A DNA stretch of 64,000 nt from Fodinibius salicampi (GTDB lineage Bacteria > Bacteroidota > Rhodothermia > Balneolales > Balneolaceae), in contig NZ_BAABRS010000001.1 of NCBI RefSeq assembly GCF_039545095.1, forward strand, positions 1,302,001 to 1,366,000, given 5' to 3'. Below, in pieces: positions 8,421 through 18,282 of the stretch. Made by a program: the position numbers and the translations under genes. The notes beneath the pieces were generated by a model. It was not told the DNA's origin and did no database searches. It was given only the letters and a program-made list of their open reading frames with translations. The stretch's first letter is position 1, and every line of letters starts with the position of its first letter.

Positions 8421-8516
8421 AATAGGGATATAAGGGAAAGAGGTTATTGGAAATAGTTTATTTATAACTCAATAATCTAATTCCAGGCATTTCCCGGGTC
8501 ACAAAAAACATATTTC

Positions 8517-10304
8517 CTAGTTATACCCGGGATTTTGCTCCAGGTTTTCGTTTCTATCCATCTCGTACCGGGGGATAGGCACAAAATAGGCGTTATCATT
8601 CCACTGACGCTGGTCAATTTCAACGACGTTATACTCATAAGTATAACTGCCGTCATTGTTCAGTCTCCCTATGATGTTGACGCCCTCTCCGTTTTCGTAT
8701 ACATCAGGGGCGATCATCCAGCGGCGTACATCGAAATAACGATGATCTTCAAACGCCAGCTCAATTCTCCGTTCATTTCGGTATCTCTCCAACAGATCCT
8801 GCCCGGTCTCTGTAATTTCGGGCATGCCTGCTCTTTGCCGTATGGTATTGAGGGCCGTACGCGCATCCCCCTCATCTCCGAGCTCTATTGAAGCTTCGGC
8901 ATAGTTCAGCAAAATCTCAGCATACCGTATAAAAATCCAGGGGACTTCCTGCCGAAAAAACTGGTGATTAACATTGGGATCCAGAAATTTCCGCATGTAG
9001 TAGCCTGTATAGGTTCCGTTCCAGTCTTCAATAGGACCGTCACGAGTATCCAGACCAGGACGCAGCTCATTTTGGCCCTCTACTTCAAATGAAGCAGTTT
9101 CTACAATACCCTCCGGATCCAGATCAGTCATATCTGACGGACGCTCTCTCCACTGTGAACCGTTATAAAAAATAGAGGCGTAAAAACGCGGGTCGCGATT
9201 TTCATACGGTGATTCCCCATAAGACGGATCTCCATTTTGGTACGCCTGCCAGCTAAATTCGGTTCCATCCGACATCTCGTAGGCGTCAACCATTTGTCCC
9301 GTAGGTGTGTCTCCACCCCAGTTGTGCCAGCCATTGGGCCCGTGAAACAGTCCCATGTCTGCTTCAAACCACTGATAACTTTGGTTCTGCAAAAAATATC
9401 GCGCAAAGATAATTTCTTCGTGATCTTTCTGGAGGAACAGATCAGCATAATTTTGAGCTGTGGAATCTCCAGGAGCCGGGTTTTCCCGGTAGAGGCTATA
9501 GCCGAGATCCATAACTGCTTCAGCAGCAGCCTTGGCTCGCTCCCAGCGTTGTGACTGGTCGCCACCGGTATAGCCGGTATAATCGTTTCCACTGGGATTC
9601 TCTGCATACAGATCACTAGCTGCATAAGTGAGAATACGAGATTTCAGTGCAAGTGCCGCACCTCGGCTGGCATGAGCTTTGTCCCCTTCAATAACGGTTG
9701 GCAGCATCGATGCTGCAACATCCAAATCTTCGACCATAAAGTTGATACAATCTTCGAATGAATCGCGCTCAACCAAAAAGTCATCATCAAGATTGAAGGT
9801 TTTTTTAATAATTGGTACTCCTCCATGCAATTTAACCAGATTGTGATAGAAATACGCCCGCAGGAAGTGAACCTCTCCGGTCAAACGATCCTTGAGATCC
9901 TGGTTAATTGGAGATTCCTCAATATTTTCCAGAAATACATTTATGCTCCGGATATTACTGTAGAGGTCATCCCAGTGAAAATGATCGAAAGGAGCTACTG
10001 CTCCATCCCCGAATAAGCCTAACTCATCTGGTGTCATGTTGCTTTGTTTTATCGGGGTGTCATTCCATCCATGGGTAATGATCGTTTCATCAACCCCAGA
10101 ACTCACATTCACAGCAAAGAACCCATGACCAACACCCTGGTAGATATCATTAACATACGATTCCACCAGTGCAGGATCATTCCACAAATCACCCTCTGAT
10201 ATCTGATCTAGTGGTTTCTTGTTAAGAATCTGATCATCACAGGATGTGACAATCACTGCAATACAAATAAGAAATAAGAACTGTTTGACTATTAAATTCT
10301 TCAT
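8517..10304 (-). CDS. SusD/RagB-family nutrient-binding lipoprotein
   Basis: A 595-residue outer-membrane surface lipoprotein that caps the SusC-like channel and captures its substrate. The signal peptide ends in a lipobox (VIVTSC) followed by DDQ. The N-terminal half is the helical SusD-like domain, and the C-terminal half carries family-typical segments such as RYAEILLNYAEA, LNTIRQRAGMP and RRIELAFEDHRYFDVRRW. The frame extends to a TTG at 10313, but the ATG at 10304 gives a proper signal peptide and is preferred. It lies 12 bases after the SusC-like gene, the standard pairing. The ligand is unknown; neighbouring enzymes suggest a sugar or glycoside. Confidence 0.95.
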   Translation of the reverse strand: MKNLIVKQFLFLICIAVIVTSCDDQILNKKPLDQISEGDLWNDPALVESYVNDIYQGVGHGFFAVNVSSGVDETIITHGWNDTPIKQSNMTPDELGLFGDGAVAPFDHFHWDDLYSNIRSINVFLENIEESPINQDLKDRLTGEVHFLRAYFYHNLVKLHGGVPIIKKTFNLDDDFLVERDSFEDCINFMVEDLDVAASMLPTVIEGDKAHASRGAALALKSRILTYAASDLYAENPSGNDYTGYTGGDQSQRWERAKAAAEAVMDLGYSLYRENPAPGDSTAQNYADLFLQKDHEEIIFARYFLQNQSYQWFEADMGLFHGPNGWHNWGGDTPTGQMVDAYEMSDGTEFSWQAYQNGDPSYGESPYENRDPRFYASIFYNGSQWRERPSDMTDLDPEGIVETASFEVEGQNELRPGLDTRDGPIEDWNGTYTGYYMRKFLDPNVNHQFFRQEVPWIFIRYAEILLNYAEASIELGDEGDARTALNTIRQRAGMPEITETGQDLLERYRNERRIELAFEDHRYFDVRRWMIAPDVYENGEGVNIIGRLNNDGSYTYEYNVVEIDQRQWNDNAYFVPIPRYEMDRNENLEQNPGYN

Positions 10305-10316
10305 AGCTATCAATAT

Positions 10317-13300
10317 TTAAAAGGTTAACGAGATTCCGGCATTAAAAACTCTTTTTTGCGGATAGTACTGTCCGGAGCTACTGGATGCCTCCGGATCAAA
10401 TACGTTAAGCTTGTCAAGAGTCAACAGGTTATATCCACTCACATAGATCCGCATATTTTGAACCCCTACTTGTTCACCCAGACTGGCCGGAAGGTTATAC
10501 CCGATCTCTACAGATTTCAACCGAAGATAATCCGCACTTCTCAGAAAGTATGTATTCTGATTGCTCGTCCAATACTCATCTGTTCTGTTGTATGTGCGCG
10601 GATGTTCAGTATCCGAATTCTCCGGAGTCCAGCGTTTGTCTGCATAACTCTGCATGAAATTACCTATTTCACCCGATTCGGTAAATACATAGCGCACAGC
10701 TCCGGTTGCCCCTTGTAGCAGGGTGGAAAAGTCAAAGTTTTTATATGCCGCATCGAGTGTCAGACCAGCTGTAAACCGGGGCATTTCATTTTTGTCTATA
10801 CGCACTCGATCCAAGCCATTGATTTCTCCATCACCGTTTACGTCAACAAATTTAATATCTCCAGGCCGGGCTCCGGGCCAGCTTGGATTCGCATCTATCT
10901 CCTGTTGATCATTGTAGACCCCATCTGCACGGTAGTACAAACCCGTATTCATGGGACTGCCCGTAGATCGCTGATAATCAGGTACACCTGGAGACTCATC
11001 CCAGTACTGTATTTTGTTATAGGCATATCCGGCATTTCCACCAATATCAAATGACAGATCTCCAAACTGATCGGAATAGGTTATTCTTCCGTCAAAACCG
11101 GAATTAACCACTTCGCCTATATTTTCCCGTGGCAGAGAAAACCCTGCCGTTGTAGGAATAGAAGCATTACGCCACCAGAGGATATCTGAGCGGAGGTAGT
11201 AAAAATAATCGGCTTCTATCATCAGCCTGCTATCGAGCATTTCAGCATCGAATCCGACATCAAACTGGTTGGCCACCTCCCAGGTAACGTTGGAATTGGG
11301 AATACGCTCCTGCTGCAGGCTTTTAACAAGATTAGTCTGTTCAAAAATATATCCATTACCGAACCCGTAAGTAGTCAAATACTGGAACGGTTCGATGCGG
11401 TCATTACCGGTTTGTCCCCAGCTCGCACGAACCTTAAATCCTTCCAAAAATGAAACATTTTCTTGCCAGAACGATTCTTCGGACAGGCGCCATCCTATAG
11501 AGATACCGGGAAAGAATCCGTATCGTTTCCCCTCCGGGAATATAAAGGAACCATCATAACGGCCGACAAACTCAACAAGATACTTCTCATTGTAATTGTA
11601 GTTTATACGTCCAAAGTAGTTTTGACGGGCCCCCTCAAAAGCACTACCATTATTGTCTTTCTGTTCTTCCGAACCGGCAAAAAGCTGGTCAATGGAACTA
11701 GACAAATATCGTTCGCGATAGGCACTAAAGTACTGATTTTGAAACGTCTGTCGTTCAACACCGAGCAGCAAATTGAATGCATGATCTCCAAAATCTTGCT
11801 GATAACGCCCAATCAGGTTAAGCGTTGCCTGGTAGTTGTCGGCGGCATCCTGTGTTAACTGGGGTTCGTTCAGTCCCCTTTTAGCGCGCGTTAATACTGG
11901 ATCGCCATTATCATCGTAAGTCTCATAATCCCAGGTGTAAAGGTACCACGGTGTTTCCCAGAGTTTATTAAACTGGTAATTCTTATCATAGGAAACATTG
12001 CTTTCAAATTCGAGCCCCTCGACAAAAGGAACATCAAACTCGACCTTTATATTACTTTGAAGAACATCCCGCTTATCACGGTTATATCCCGTAGCTTGAG
12101 TTCCGGTAACCACAGGATTATCACCGTATTCGATATCGGGACCGGGTCGTCCGTTGGGCCAATAGGCTGGAAGCGTTGGTTTACCCCGCATCAACGCACG
12201 GAACGTAGGTCCCACTCCTCGTATGGGTGCTTCTTGTAGCTCACGCCGCCCCGATAAATTCACTGAGATACTCAAATTGTCATTGATCTCTCCATCAATG
12301 TTACTTCTAAAATTATACTGGTCATATTTAAATCCACTATTTTTAAAAAAACCATTCTCATTAGCAGCCCCCAATGACAGGTAGTAATTGATCGTCTCAC
12401 TGCCGCCCGAAACAGAGGCATTCATTTTATTCTGTTTAGATAGATCCTTAAAAGCCGCATTGAACCAGTCGGTATTGGGATGTGTCCAGGGGTTGGTTCC
12501 CTCCCGGTATTTTTGAATATCTTCCTGTGAATATCGTTCCTCGCGCCCGCGATACATGTCAATCTCATTGACCATCCGGGCATAAGTAGCAGCATCGGCC
12601 ATTTCCGGTATCCTGGTAGGTTGCGTAAATCCCTGATTATAGGAAACAGAAACCTCTGGAGTTCCCTCCCGTCCACGTTTAGTAGTTACCAGGATAACGC
12701 CATTCGCAGCCTGTGATCCATAAATAGCAGCAGAGGCATCTTTTAATACCGTAATGCTTTCAATATCATTAGGATTCAGTCTGGATAATCCACCGGTCCT
12801 ATTTGTGACTCCATCGATAACAACCAGTGGACTGTTATCACCCAAAGTATTACTACCCCGTATTTGCAATGTTGAGCCTGATTCTCCTGGCTGACCGGTA
12901 TTATTTATGGCAACAACACCCGGTAGTCGTCCGACTAGATTATTTTCCGCATTGATAACAGGGGCTTTTGCGATGTCTTCACCTTGTACAGTTGAAATTG
13001 AACCTGTACTTGTGGCCTTAGTTTGAGTTTGATACCCAACAACTATCATTTCTTCTCCTGCAATAGCTCCAGGTGTCAACTGAATATCCAGTTGTTGTCG
13101 ACCATTTATAGGCACTTCCTGGCTTTGATAACCGATATACGAAACTACTAATGTATCTTGCAAGGATGGGACTTCCAGTTCAAAATTACCATCTATATCA
13201 GTTGAAGCACCAATTGACGTACCTTTTACAAGAATATTAACACCGGTTAAGACTTCTCCAGATTGCGCATCGGATACAGTACCGTTTATCATCTCCTGAA

Positions 13301-13688
13301 CAACCTGATTCTTTTCCCTGGTTTTCTCTTCTGGTTCGTAGATTCCATATGTTTTGGGATTTAGATACTTGAACACAAGTTTCTGATCCTTCAACAACTC
13401 ATCAATTGCCTTTTCAACATTATTAGATAACAACCTTGTGGTGGAAACTTTTTTATCAACTAATACGCCTGTCCGGTATAAAAAAACTACATTAAACTGT
13501 CGCTCAATCTGTTCAAGAGCCTTATTCAAGCTCATCCCTTCTTCCACCAGAAGTTGATCATTTTCCTGACTTGATTCTGTTGGCAAAAGCAGAGAACCTA
13601 ATGTTTGGGCTTGCGTATGGCTACCCACCATAGATATCCCTAATACTATTACCATGACTTTTAAAAATCGATATGCAGCGTTCTTCAT
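10317..13688 (-). CDS. SusC/RagA TonB-dependent receptor with STN signalling domain
   Basis: A 1123-residue outer-membrane transporter. After a signal peptide ending near SHTQAQ come an STN domain (residues 50-118), a carboxypeptidase-regulatory-like domain (142-215), a TonB-box-like EEMIVVGY (222-229), a plug with LVVIDGVTNR and VLKDASAAIYGSQAANGVI, and a long beta-barrel ending in an aromatic residue (GISLTF). The STN domain is found in transducers that report ligand binding to a FecR-type anti-sigma factor. The gene directly downstream of FecR and the ECF sigma fits this, so it should both import substrate and switch on its own operon. The gap to the FecR gene is 33 bases. Confidence 0.95.
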   Translation of the reverse strand: MKNAAYRFLKVMVIVLGISMVGSHTQAQTLGSLLLPTESSQENDQLLVEEGMSLNKALEQIERQFNVVFLYRTGVLVDKKVSTTRLLSNNVEKAIDELLKDQKLVFKYLNPKTYGIYEPEEKTREKNQVVQEMINGTVSDAQSGEVLTGVNILVKGTSIGASTDIDGNFELEVPSLQDTLVVSYIGYQSQEVPINGRQQLDIQLTPGAIAGEEMIVVGYQTQTKATSTGSISTVQGEDIAKAPVINAENNLVGRLPGVVAINNTGQPGESGSTLQIRGSNTLGDNSPLVVIDGVTNRTGGLSRLNPNDIESITVLKDASAAIYGSQAANGVILVTTKRGREGTPEVSVSYNQGFTQPTRIPEMADAATYARMVNEIDMYRGREERYSQEDIQKYREGTNPWTHPNTDWFNAAFKDLSKQNKMNASVSGGSETINYYLSLGAANENGFFKNSGFKYDQYNFRSNIDGEINDNLSISVNLSGRRELQEAPIRGVGPTFRALMRGKPTLPAYWPNGRPGPDIEYGDNPVVTGTQATGYNRDKRDVLQSNIKVEFDVPFVEGLEFESNVSYDKNYQFNKLWETPWYLYTWDYETYDDNGDPVLTRAKRGLNEPQLTQDAADNYQATLNLIGRYQQDFGDHAFNLLLGVERQTFQNQYFSAYRERYLSSSIDQLFAGSEEQKDNNGSAFEGARQNYFGRINYNYNEKYLVEFVGRYDGSFIFPEGKRYGFFPGISIGWRLSEESFWQENVSFLEGFKVRASWGQTGNDRIEPFQYLTTYGFGNGYIFEQTNLVKSLQQERIPNSNVTWEVANQFDVGFDAEMLDSRLMIEADYFYYLRSDILWWRNASIPTTAGFSLPRENIGEVVNSGFDGRITYSDQFGDLSFDIGGNAGYAYNKIQYWDESPGVPDYQRSTGSPMNTGLYYRADGVYNDQQEIDANPSWPGARPGDIKFVDVNGDGEINGLDRVRIDKNEMPRFTAGLTLDAAYKNFDFSTLLQGATGAVRYVFTESGEIGNFMQSYADKRWTPENSDTEHPRTYNRTDEYWTSNQNTYFLRSADYLRLKSVEIGYNLPASLGEQVGVQNMRIYVSGYNLLTLDKLNVFDPEASSSSGQYYPQKRVFNAGISLTF

Positions 13689-13721
13689 AATCCTATCCCA
13701 TTTTTCATTAACATTTCCCTT

Positions 13722-14798
13722 TTAGTTTTTGTTAACATTACAGCTATCTTTTCCAAAATATATTTTATCCCTATCCTCAGATTGATAAACCGGAATCTTA
13801 GTTACCTCCGAAACCGATCGCACCAGTCCTTCGAGTGATTTAAAATATATGGCTCCATCCAGTGTTATATCCGATAAATCGTTATCAACAAGCTCTACCT
13901 CAACGGCAAACCGCAGCTCAATAAATTTAGCCAACTCTTCTATACTCGTCTCATTGAACTTCATTGTGCCTGTTGCCCAGGAAGTATAAAAAGTGGGATT
14001 TACGAACTGCCTGTCTAAAACTTCTGATTTGGTGAACGTCAGCATTTCACCTTTTTTTACTTCTTCTTTTCCCCGGCTCTCGTTATCTACTTCAACTTTT
14101 CCTTCCTGCAATACTACACTGGAATGCCCATTGCGAATGGTCACTAAAAACTCCGTTCCTATGTCACGAACAATTCCATCAGGAGTACGTACTGAAAATA
14201 TTGGTTCGGACTCTTCATTCCCTCCTTCTGCATCAAAGTAGGCCTCGCCCTCTAATACCACCTCAATCGTTTGATTGTGAAGGAGCCCAAGGGTATAGGT
14301 TACAGAAGAATTACTGTTCAGGGTAATAGCGGATCCATTAGAAAACGTTATGGTCTTGTGCTCACCCGCTCCCGTTGAAATGGTATGCTCTTCCGTAATT
14401 TGCTGGACCTGAGTCGAAGGAGCATTACTTTCAGGATATATATACAATCCTACCCCCACCATTGCACCGATAATTAATACCGCCGCTATGCGGTAAATCC
14501 ATAGCGAATTGGAATTTCTATTCGGCAAATAGGTAATGTTAGCATCAGCCTTTCCCATCGTTGTATCGTATAGACGCCGCCACTCTTTTTTCATGTCCGG
14601 CTGATCGGGATCCTTAAATTCAAAACCCGCTATCTCGGCCATAGCCTTTTTGGCCTTTGCCCGATTTTCCTCACGGTCTTCAATCCAGTTATTCCATCTG
14701 CTGATCTCATTCTCACTGGCCGTGCCATTGACCATCCTGCGAAAGGATTGATTCTGAATGAGCTCCTGTACGGTATAATTGTTATTTTGCACGTTCAA
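13722..14798 (-). CDS. FecR-family anti-sigma factor (DUF4974)
   Basis: A 358-residue inner-membrane regulator. Residues 1-100 form the cytoplasmic anti-sigma part, residues about 105-128 a single transmembrane helix (IAAVLIIGAMVGVGLYIY), residues about 140-245 the periplasmic FecR domain, and residues about 285-350 the DUF4974 domain. It should hold the ECF sigma at 15033-15635 and release it when the STN domain of the SusC-like receiver signals. The start is unusual: the open frame begins with TTG at 14798 and has a GTG two codons later at 14792, with no ATG before residue 22. A 234-base gap separates it from the sigma gene, so it may have a promoter of its own. Confidence 0.9.
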   Translation of the reverse strand: MNVQNNNYTVQELIQNQSFRRMVNGTASENEISRWNNWIEDREENRAKAKKAMAEIAGFEFKDPDQPDMKKEWRRLYDTTMGKADANITYLPNRNSNSLWIYRIAAVLIIGAMVGVGLYIYPESNAPSTQVQQITEEHTISTGAGEHKTITFSNGSAITLNSNSSVTYTLGLLHNQTIEVVLEGEAYFDAEGGNEESEPIFSVRTPDGIVRDIGTEFLVTIRNGHSSVVLQEGKVEVDNESRGKEEVKKGEMLTFTKSEVLDRQFVNPTFYTSWATGTMKFNETSIEELAKFIELRFAVEVELVDNDLSDITLDGAIYFKSLEGLVRSVSEVTKIPVYQSEDRDKIYFGKDSCNVNKN

Positions 14799-15032
14799 AT
14801 AATGATTTAAAAATAATTCTTTTCACAGTTCGGTATAGGAGAGTCAAAAAAATCCCGTGCGTACTCAAATTATTTCAAAAAAATTTTCAAATAGTACTTG
14901 AGGGAAAAAAAGCGTATCTCTACAATAAAGGAAGACGCTTAAATGACGATTGGAAGTAGAAAGGATATGTTGCCCCAAAATAGTCTATAGGAGTTTTCTC
15001 CTTGCAGAGTGGGAGGGGTCGGAAGTAAATAT

Positions 15033-15635
15033 CTACACGAACCAAAGAAAAGATAGTAATAAAGAGATTACCAGTTTCATGATCTCAGTATCCAGCAGTG
15101 AACGAAGGGTCTCCATAGCCCTGTATATATGATTGCGTACCGATTGCCGATTGATGGACAATATCTGCTCTATTTCTCCATAGCTCATTCCATTATAATA
15201 GTGCAGGTAGATCACTTCTCTTTGGCGGTCTGAGAGCTGATTCAACGCTAGCCGAAGCTTCTTTTTCTGCTGAAATTTTACTTCATCCCTGATGATCAGT
15301 TCTTCTTTGTCAAACTGAATAAAATCCGCTTCATCAACTTCCTCTAAATCAGAATCAGTCTTCCGGTGGGCCTTTATTTTCTTCAGAATTTTTCGGCGTA
15401 ACGATACAAACAGGTACACCCTGGGCGACTCAATATGGGTTAGTGCATCTCTTCTCTCCCAAATATTCCGGAATAGCTCTTGGATACAATCTTTTACCAA
15501 TTCCGGCCGGTCACATAACTTAATACCGTAGCCATACATCGGCTTATAATAACGGTCAAAAAGAGCTTTAAAACAGCTCTCTTCACCGCGAATAAATTGC
15601 TCCCAAACTTCCCTATTTCCTTTTGAATTGTCCAT
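15033..15635 (-). CDS. ECF RNA polymerase sigma factor, FecI-like Bacteroidota type
   Basis: A 200-residue sigma-70 family factor. Region 2 spans about residues 20-90 (FKALFDRYYKPMYGYGIKLC, VKDCIQELFRNIWERRD). Region 4 spans about residues 130-185, with the helix-turn-helix MSYGEIEQILSINRQSVRNH. The C-terminus adds a strongly hydrophobic tail (MKLVISLLLSFLWFV) that could touch the membrane near its FecR partner; similar tails occur in other Bacteroidota FecI-like factors. It should direct transcription of the fecR-susC-susD run that follows on the same strand. An 11-bp palindrome (15684-15694) lies about 50 bases upstream of its start. Confidence 0.92.
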   Translation of the reverse strand: MDNSKGNREVWEQFIRGEESCFKALFDRYYKPMYGYGIKLCDRPELVKDCIQELFRNIWERRDALTHIESPRVYLFVSLRRKILKKIKAHRKTDSDLEEVDEADFIQFDKEELIIRDEVKFQQKKKLRLALNQLSDRQREVIYLHYYNGMSYGEIEQILSINRQSVRNHIYRAMETLRSLLDTEIMKLVISLLLSFLWFV

Positions 15636-16192
15636 GCCTGTAAATGTTATTGGTATGCCCTAATATATAGTATAAACCACTAAGGTACAGTACCATTAAC
15701 CCTAACTATTGTTGGTAGTTGGTCATAGAGTAACCTTAATGATTTGCCCCTTTTGATCCCTCCAACAATCTTTTAAACCTATAAAAAAGAATAACTAAGT
15801 CAAATACTTTTTATACATATCCATTAAATAGTGAAATATTATTTCTTTCTGTATCATATTGCATCTGTTTAGCGAAAGTAGTCGCAGCTCTTCTTCTCCA
15901 TATATTATTAAAGAAGTAGATTTTCACCCATTTTATTTTTAGCTTCTCCTGTAAGAGAAGTTTATATCAAAAAATTAATATTTATTTCATTTAAGACAGG
16001 TACTGAATGGGGTCAGGGATACAAGAAGAACGATCTTAAAGATAAAATGCTGAAAATCGAAGGTACGTGGTCCCGCCTGTATTTTACTATTAGCACAGAT
16101 ATCAGTACCAAACAGAACAACAAATTGTATTATAGCGAGTAATTTTGCATAATACATATAATCATTTACATAAAACGGCGTATAATAACAGT
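15636..16192. other. Divergent intergenic region
   Basis: This AT-rich gap of about 560 bases separates the minus-strand sigma factor from the plus-strand response regulator, so it must hold both promoters. Visible structure is limited to the palindrome GGTAC-A-GTACC at 15684-15694 and a weak 6-bp hairpin at 15943-15960. A 78-codon minus-strand frame (15987-16223) crosses into the regulator gene and has no protein-like features. I see no RNA gene. Confidence 0.5.
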
Positions 16193-16600
16193 ATGGCCCA
16201 GGGAAAACCCGCAACAGAAACAAAAAATGTACTTATTGTTGAAGATGACAATATTCAACAAATTGTTCTAGAACGGATGGTCAATCAAATTGGCCATACC
16301 GTAATAGGTTCAAGCTCGGCGGGAAGCAAGGCGATTGAATCTGCATTACGCATTGGAGCCGTTGATATTATTTTAATGGATATTAACCTGGCCGATGATA
16401 TAGATGGCATTGAAGCTGCCCGTGAAATAAGCAAACATCGGGAAGTAAAGCTTATATACATCACCGGCACAGAAGACCCGGAGAAATTTAAGCGAGCCCA
16501 GGAAACAAATTATGTCGACTATCTTTTGAAGCCCATTAAAGAAGAGGAACTCCAAGAGGCCTTTTTTAAGGCCTTTCCTTCAAAAAAAGTTGATAACTGA
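16193..16600 (+). CDS. Receiver-only response regulator
   Basis: A CheY-like single-domain protein of 135 residues. The acidic pocket VLIVEDD, the phosphorylatable Asp in IILMDINL, the conserved Thr in YITGT and the Lys in YLLKPI are all present, so it should be phosphorylated by a histidine kinase. There is no output domain, so it must act through a partner protein. The frame can be extended to a TTG at 16145, but the ATG at 16193 (MAQGKPATETKNV) is preferred. No kinase gene is adjacent. The next gene, 110 bases downstream on the same strand, encodes a DUF5343-TPR protein that could be its partner. Confidence 0.9.
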   Translation: MAQGKPATETKNVLIVEDDNIQQIVLERMVNQIGHTVIGSSSAGSKAIESALRIGAVDIILMDINLADDIDGIEAAREISKHREVKLIYITGTEDPEKFKRAQETNYVDYLLKPIKEEELQEAFFKAFPSKKVDN

Positions 16601-16710
16601 CTTTTAAAAGGCTTTATTAATTATATTAGGATATTTTAATTAGGGTTTGCCAGATATATCATTAAACTATGTTACCCATTTTACCCCATTGAAAATCAAG
16701 TCTCAGTCTT

Positions 16711-18225
16711 ATGAAGGTTTCAGAAGCTTTTTTAGTCAACACTAAAAACTTCGATAAAATAATCGAAGCTCTTGTAAACTATGAGGATCGAGAGTTCGTC
16801 ATAGACTCATCCCTTTTAGAAATGTTAGGCTATTCGGATCCCAATGATCTCCTTGTCGTAAGACTTCTTAAGGATTTATCTATTATTGATCAGGATGGAG
16901 AAGCCGGCAAATACTTTGATGAATTTCGTGATCCGGAAACCACAAAAAAAGCTTTGACCAGAGGAGTACTTGATGCCTATGCTCCCCTTTTCGAAAAAGA
17001 TCCGCAAATTTATAAAGCGGATATCGGTGATTTAAAGAAGGCCTTTAATGAAGTGTTTAATGGGAAAAAAACTGATTTAATTGTAAAATATATTTCTGGT
17101 ACTTTCCAGAAAATTACGAACTATTGCGGAGCTGGAACTATTGAAGCCGTAATGGACGAACGCGAAGAAGCCTTTGAAACAGAAAACGAATCGGAAGCGG
17201 AATTAGCCGTTGCCAACCATTCCTCAAATGGCATGTATCACGCAGGCCAAAACTCATCTATAGATATGGATAAAAATACCGAACACGACAGTGACAGCGG
17301 CAGTGCCAATCCCTACACCTCCAACAATACTGATAAACCTTCAAGAAATAATGATATTGGTACTGATCGAACGAGTGATTTTGAAGATTCTTCCTCTTAC
17401 GATGATAGTGAAGATCAATCGGAGGCAGATTTTGATCCGTTTGAAACGGTAGATGATGAAGGGGAAGACTTTCAAGAGAAAGAAAAAAAGAAACAAACAC
17501 AAGCAGTCGATAATGATCCTGTTGAGCTTAACACATCGCTGTCGGAAATAGACGTCAAAAAAACAGATGACGGACCGATAAATACCGCAAACGATAGCGA
17601 TCAGGAAAACCTTGTTCAGCAAGCTCTTATACGAAAGTCAGAATTGCTTCACAAGCTTCAGCGCTGGGATGAACTTATTCCTACGCTGAATAAAATTATC
17701 CAGCGATTTGATAATACTGAGCATTCCTATCTGGAGGATGTTGTTTCCCAGTCTATTGTGCGCCGGGCTTTTGTTCTTGTCAAATTAAACCGAAATGACG
17801 AGGCTTTGCCTGCATTGGATAATGTCATCAATCGATTTAAAAATGCAAGTGACCAGCAGTTTTATAATCATGCATCGGTGGCCATGCTTCACAAAGCAGA
17901 GCTATTAGAGCATGAGGAAAATTATTCTGATCTTCTCCCGCTGTATGATTCTATTATCCGGCGACTCAGCGATAATGAAAATGAACAGATCAAAGGTAAA
18001 GTTGATCGCATTTTTAACAAGCGATATGAGCTGGTTTTAGATCAGGGAACACAGGATGAAATTCTTCAGGCAAGTGAACAGCTTATTGATCGCTTTAAAA
18101 ATAACACGGAGTATCGCAATCAGCTTCAAAAAGCGATGATCAAAAAAGCTGAGATCCTGGAAGAAACTAACCGGGATGAAGAAGCACTTGAGGCTTACGA
18201 TGAATTTCTGGCTATGTTTGAGTAA
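16711..18225 (+). CDS. DUF5343-like protein with acidic linker and TPR-like repeats
   Basis: A 504-residue cytoplasmic protein of three parts. Residues 1 to about 150 resemble DUF5343, with FLVNTKNFDKIIEALVN, a LLEMLGYSDPND turn, and a hydrophobic end LIVKYISGTFQKITNYC. Residues about 155-300 are a highly acidic, Ser/Asp/Glu/Asn-rich linker that should be disordered. Residues about 300-504 hold about five TPR-like helical repeats of roughly 45 residues built on patterns such as RKSELLHKLQRWDELIPTLN and KAEILEETNRDEEALEAYDEF. TPR repeats bind other proteins, so this looks like an adaptor or scaffold. A promoter-like TTTG-N18-TATGTTAC lies at 16646-16675. It may act with the receiver protein upstream; function is unknown. 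Confidence 0.75.
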   Translation: MKVSEAFLVNTKNFDKIIEALVNYEDREFVIDSSLLEMLGYSDPNDLLVVRLLKDLSIIDQDGEAGKYFDEFRDPETTKKALTRGVLDAYAPLFEKDPQIYKADIGDLKKAFNEVFNGKKTDLIVKYISGTFQKITNYCGAGTIEAVMDEREEAFETENESEAELAVANHSSNGMYHAGQNSSIDMDKNTEHDSDSGSANPYTSNNTDKPSRNNDIGTDRTSDFEDSSSYDDSEDQSEADFDPFETVDDEGEDFQEKEKKKQTQAVDNDPVELNTSLSEIDVKKTDDGPINTANDSDQENLVQQALIRKSELLHKLQRWDELIPTLNKIIQRFDNTEHSYLEDVVSQSIVRRAFVLVKLNRNDEALPALDNVINRFKNASDQQFYNHASVAMLHKAELLEHEENYSDLLPLYDSIIRRLSDNENEQIKGKVDRIFNKRYELVLDQGTQDEILQASEQLIDRFKNNTEYRNQLQKAMIKKAEILEETNRDEEALEAYDEFLAMFE

Positions 18226-18282
18226 ATGAAATTAGGTGAGTTAAGAGCAGAAACCTGATCCATTTTATCTTATCGAATGATT

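Noticed and set aside
15987-16223. 78-codon minus-strand frame between sigma factor and receiver genes
   Set aside because: It overlaps the receiver start and has no recognisable features.
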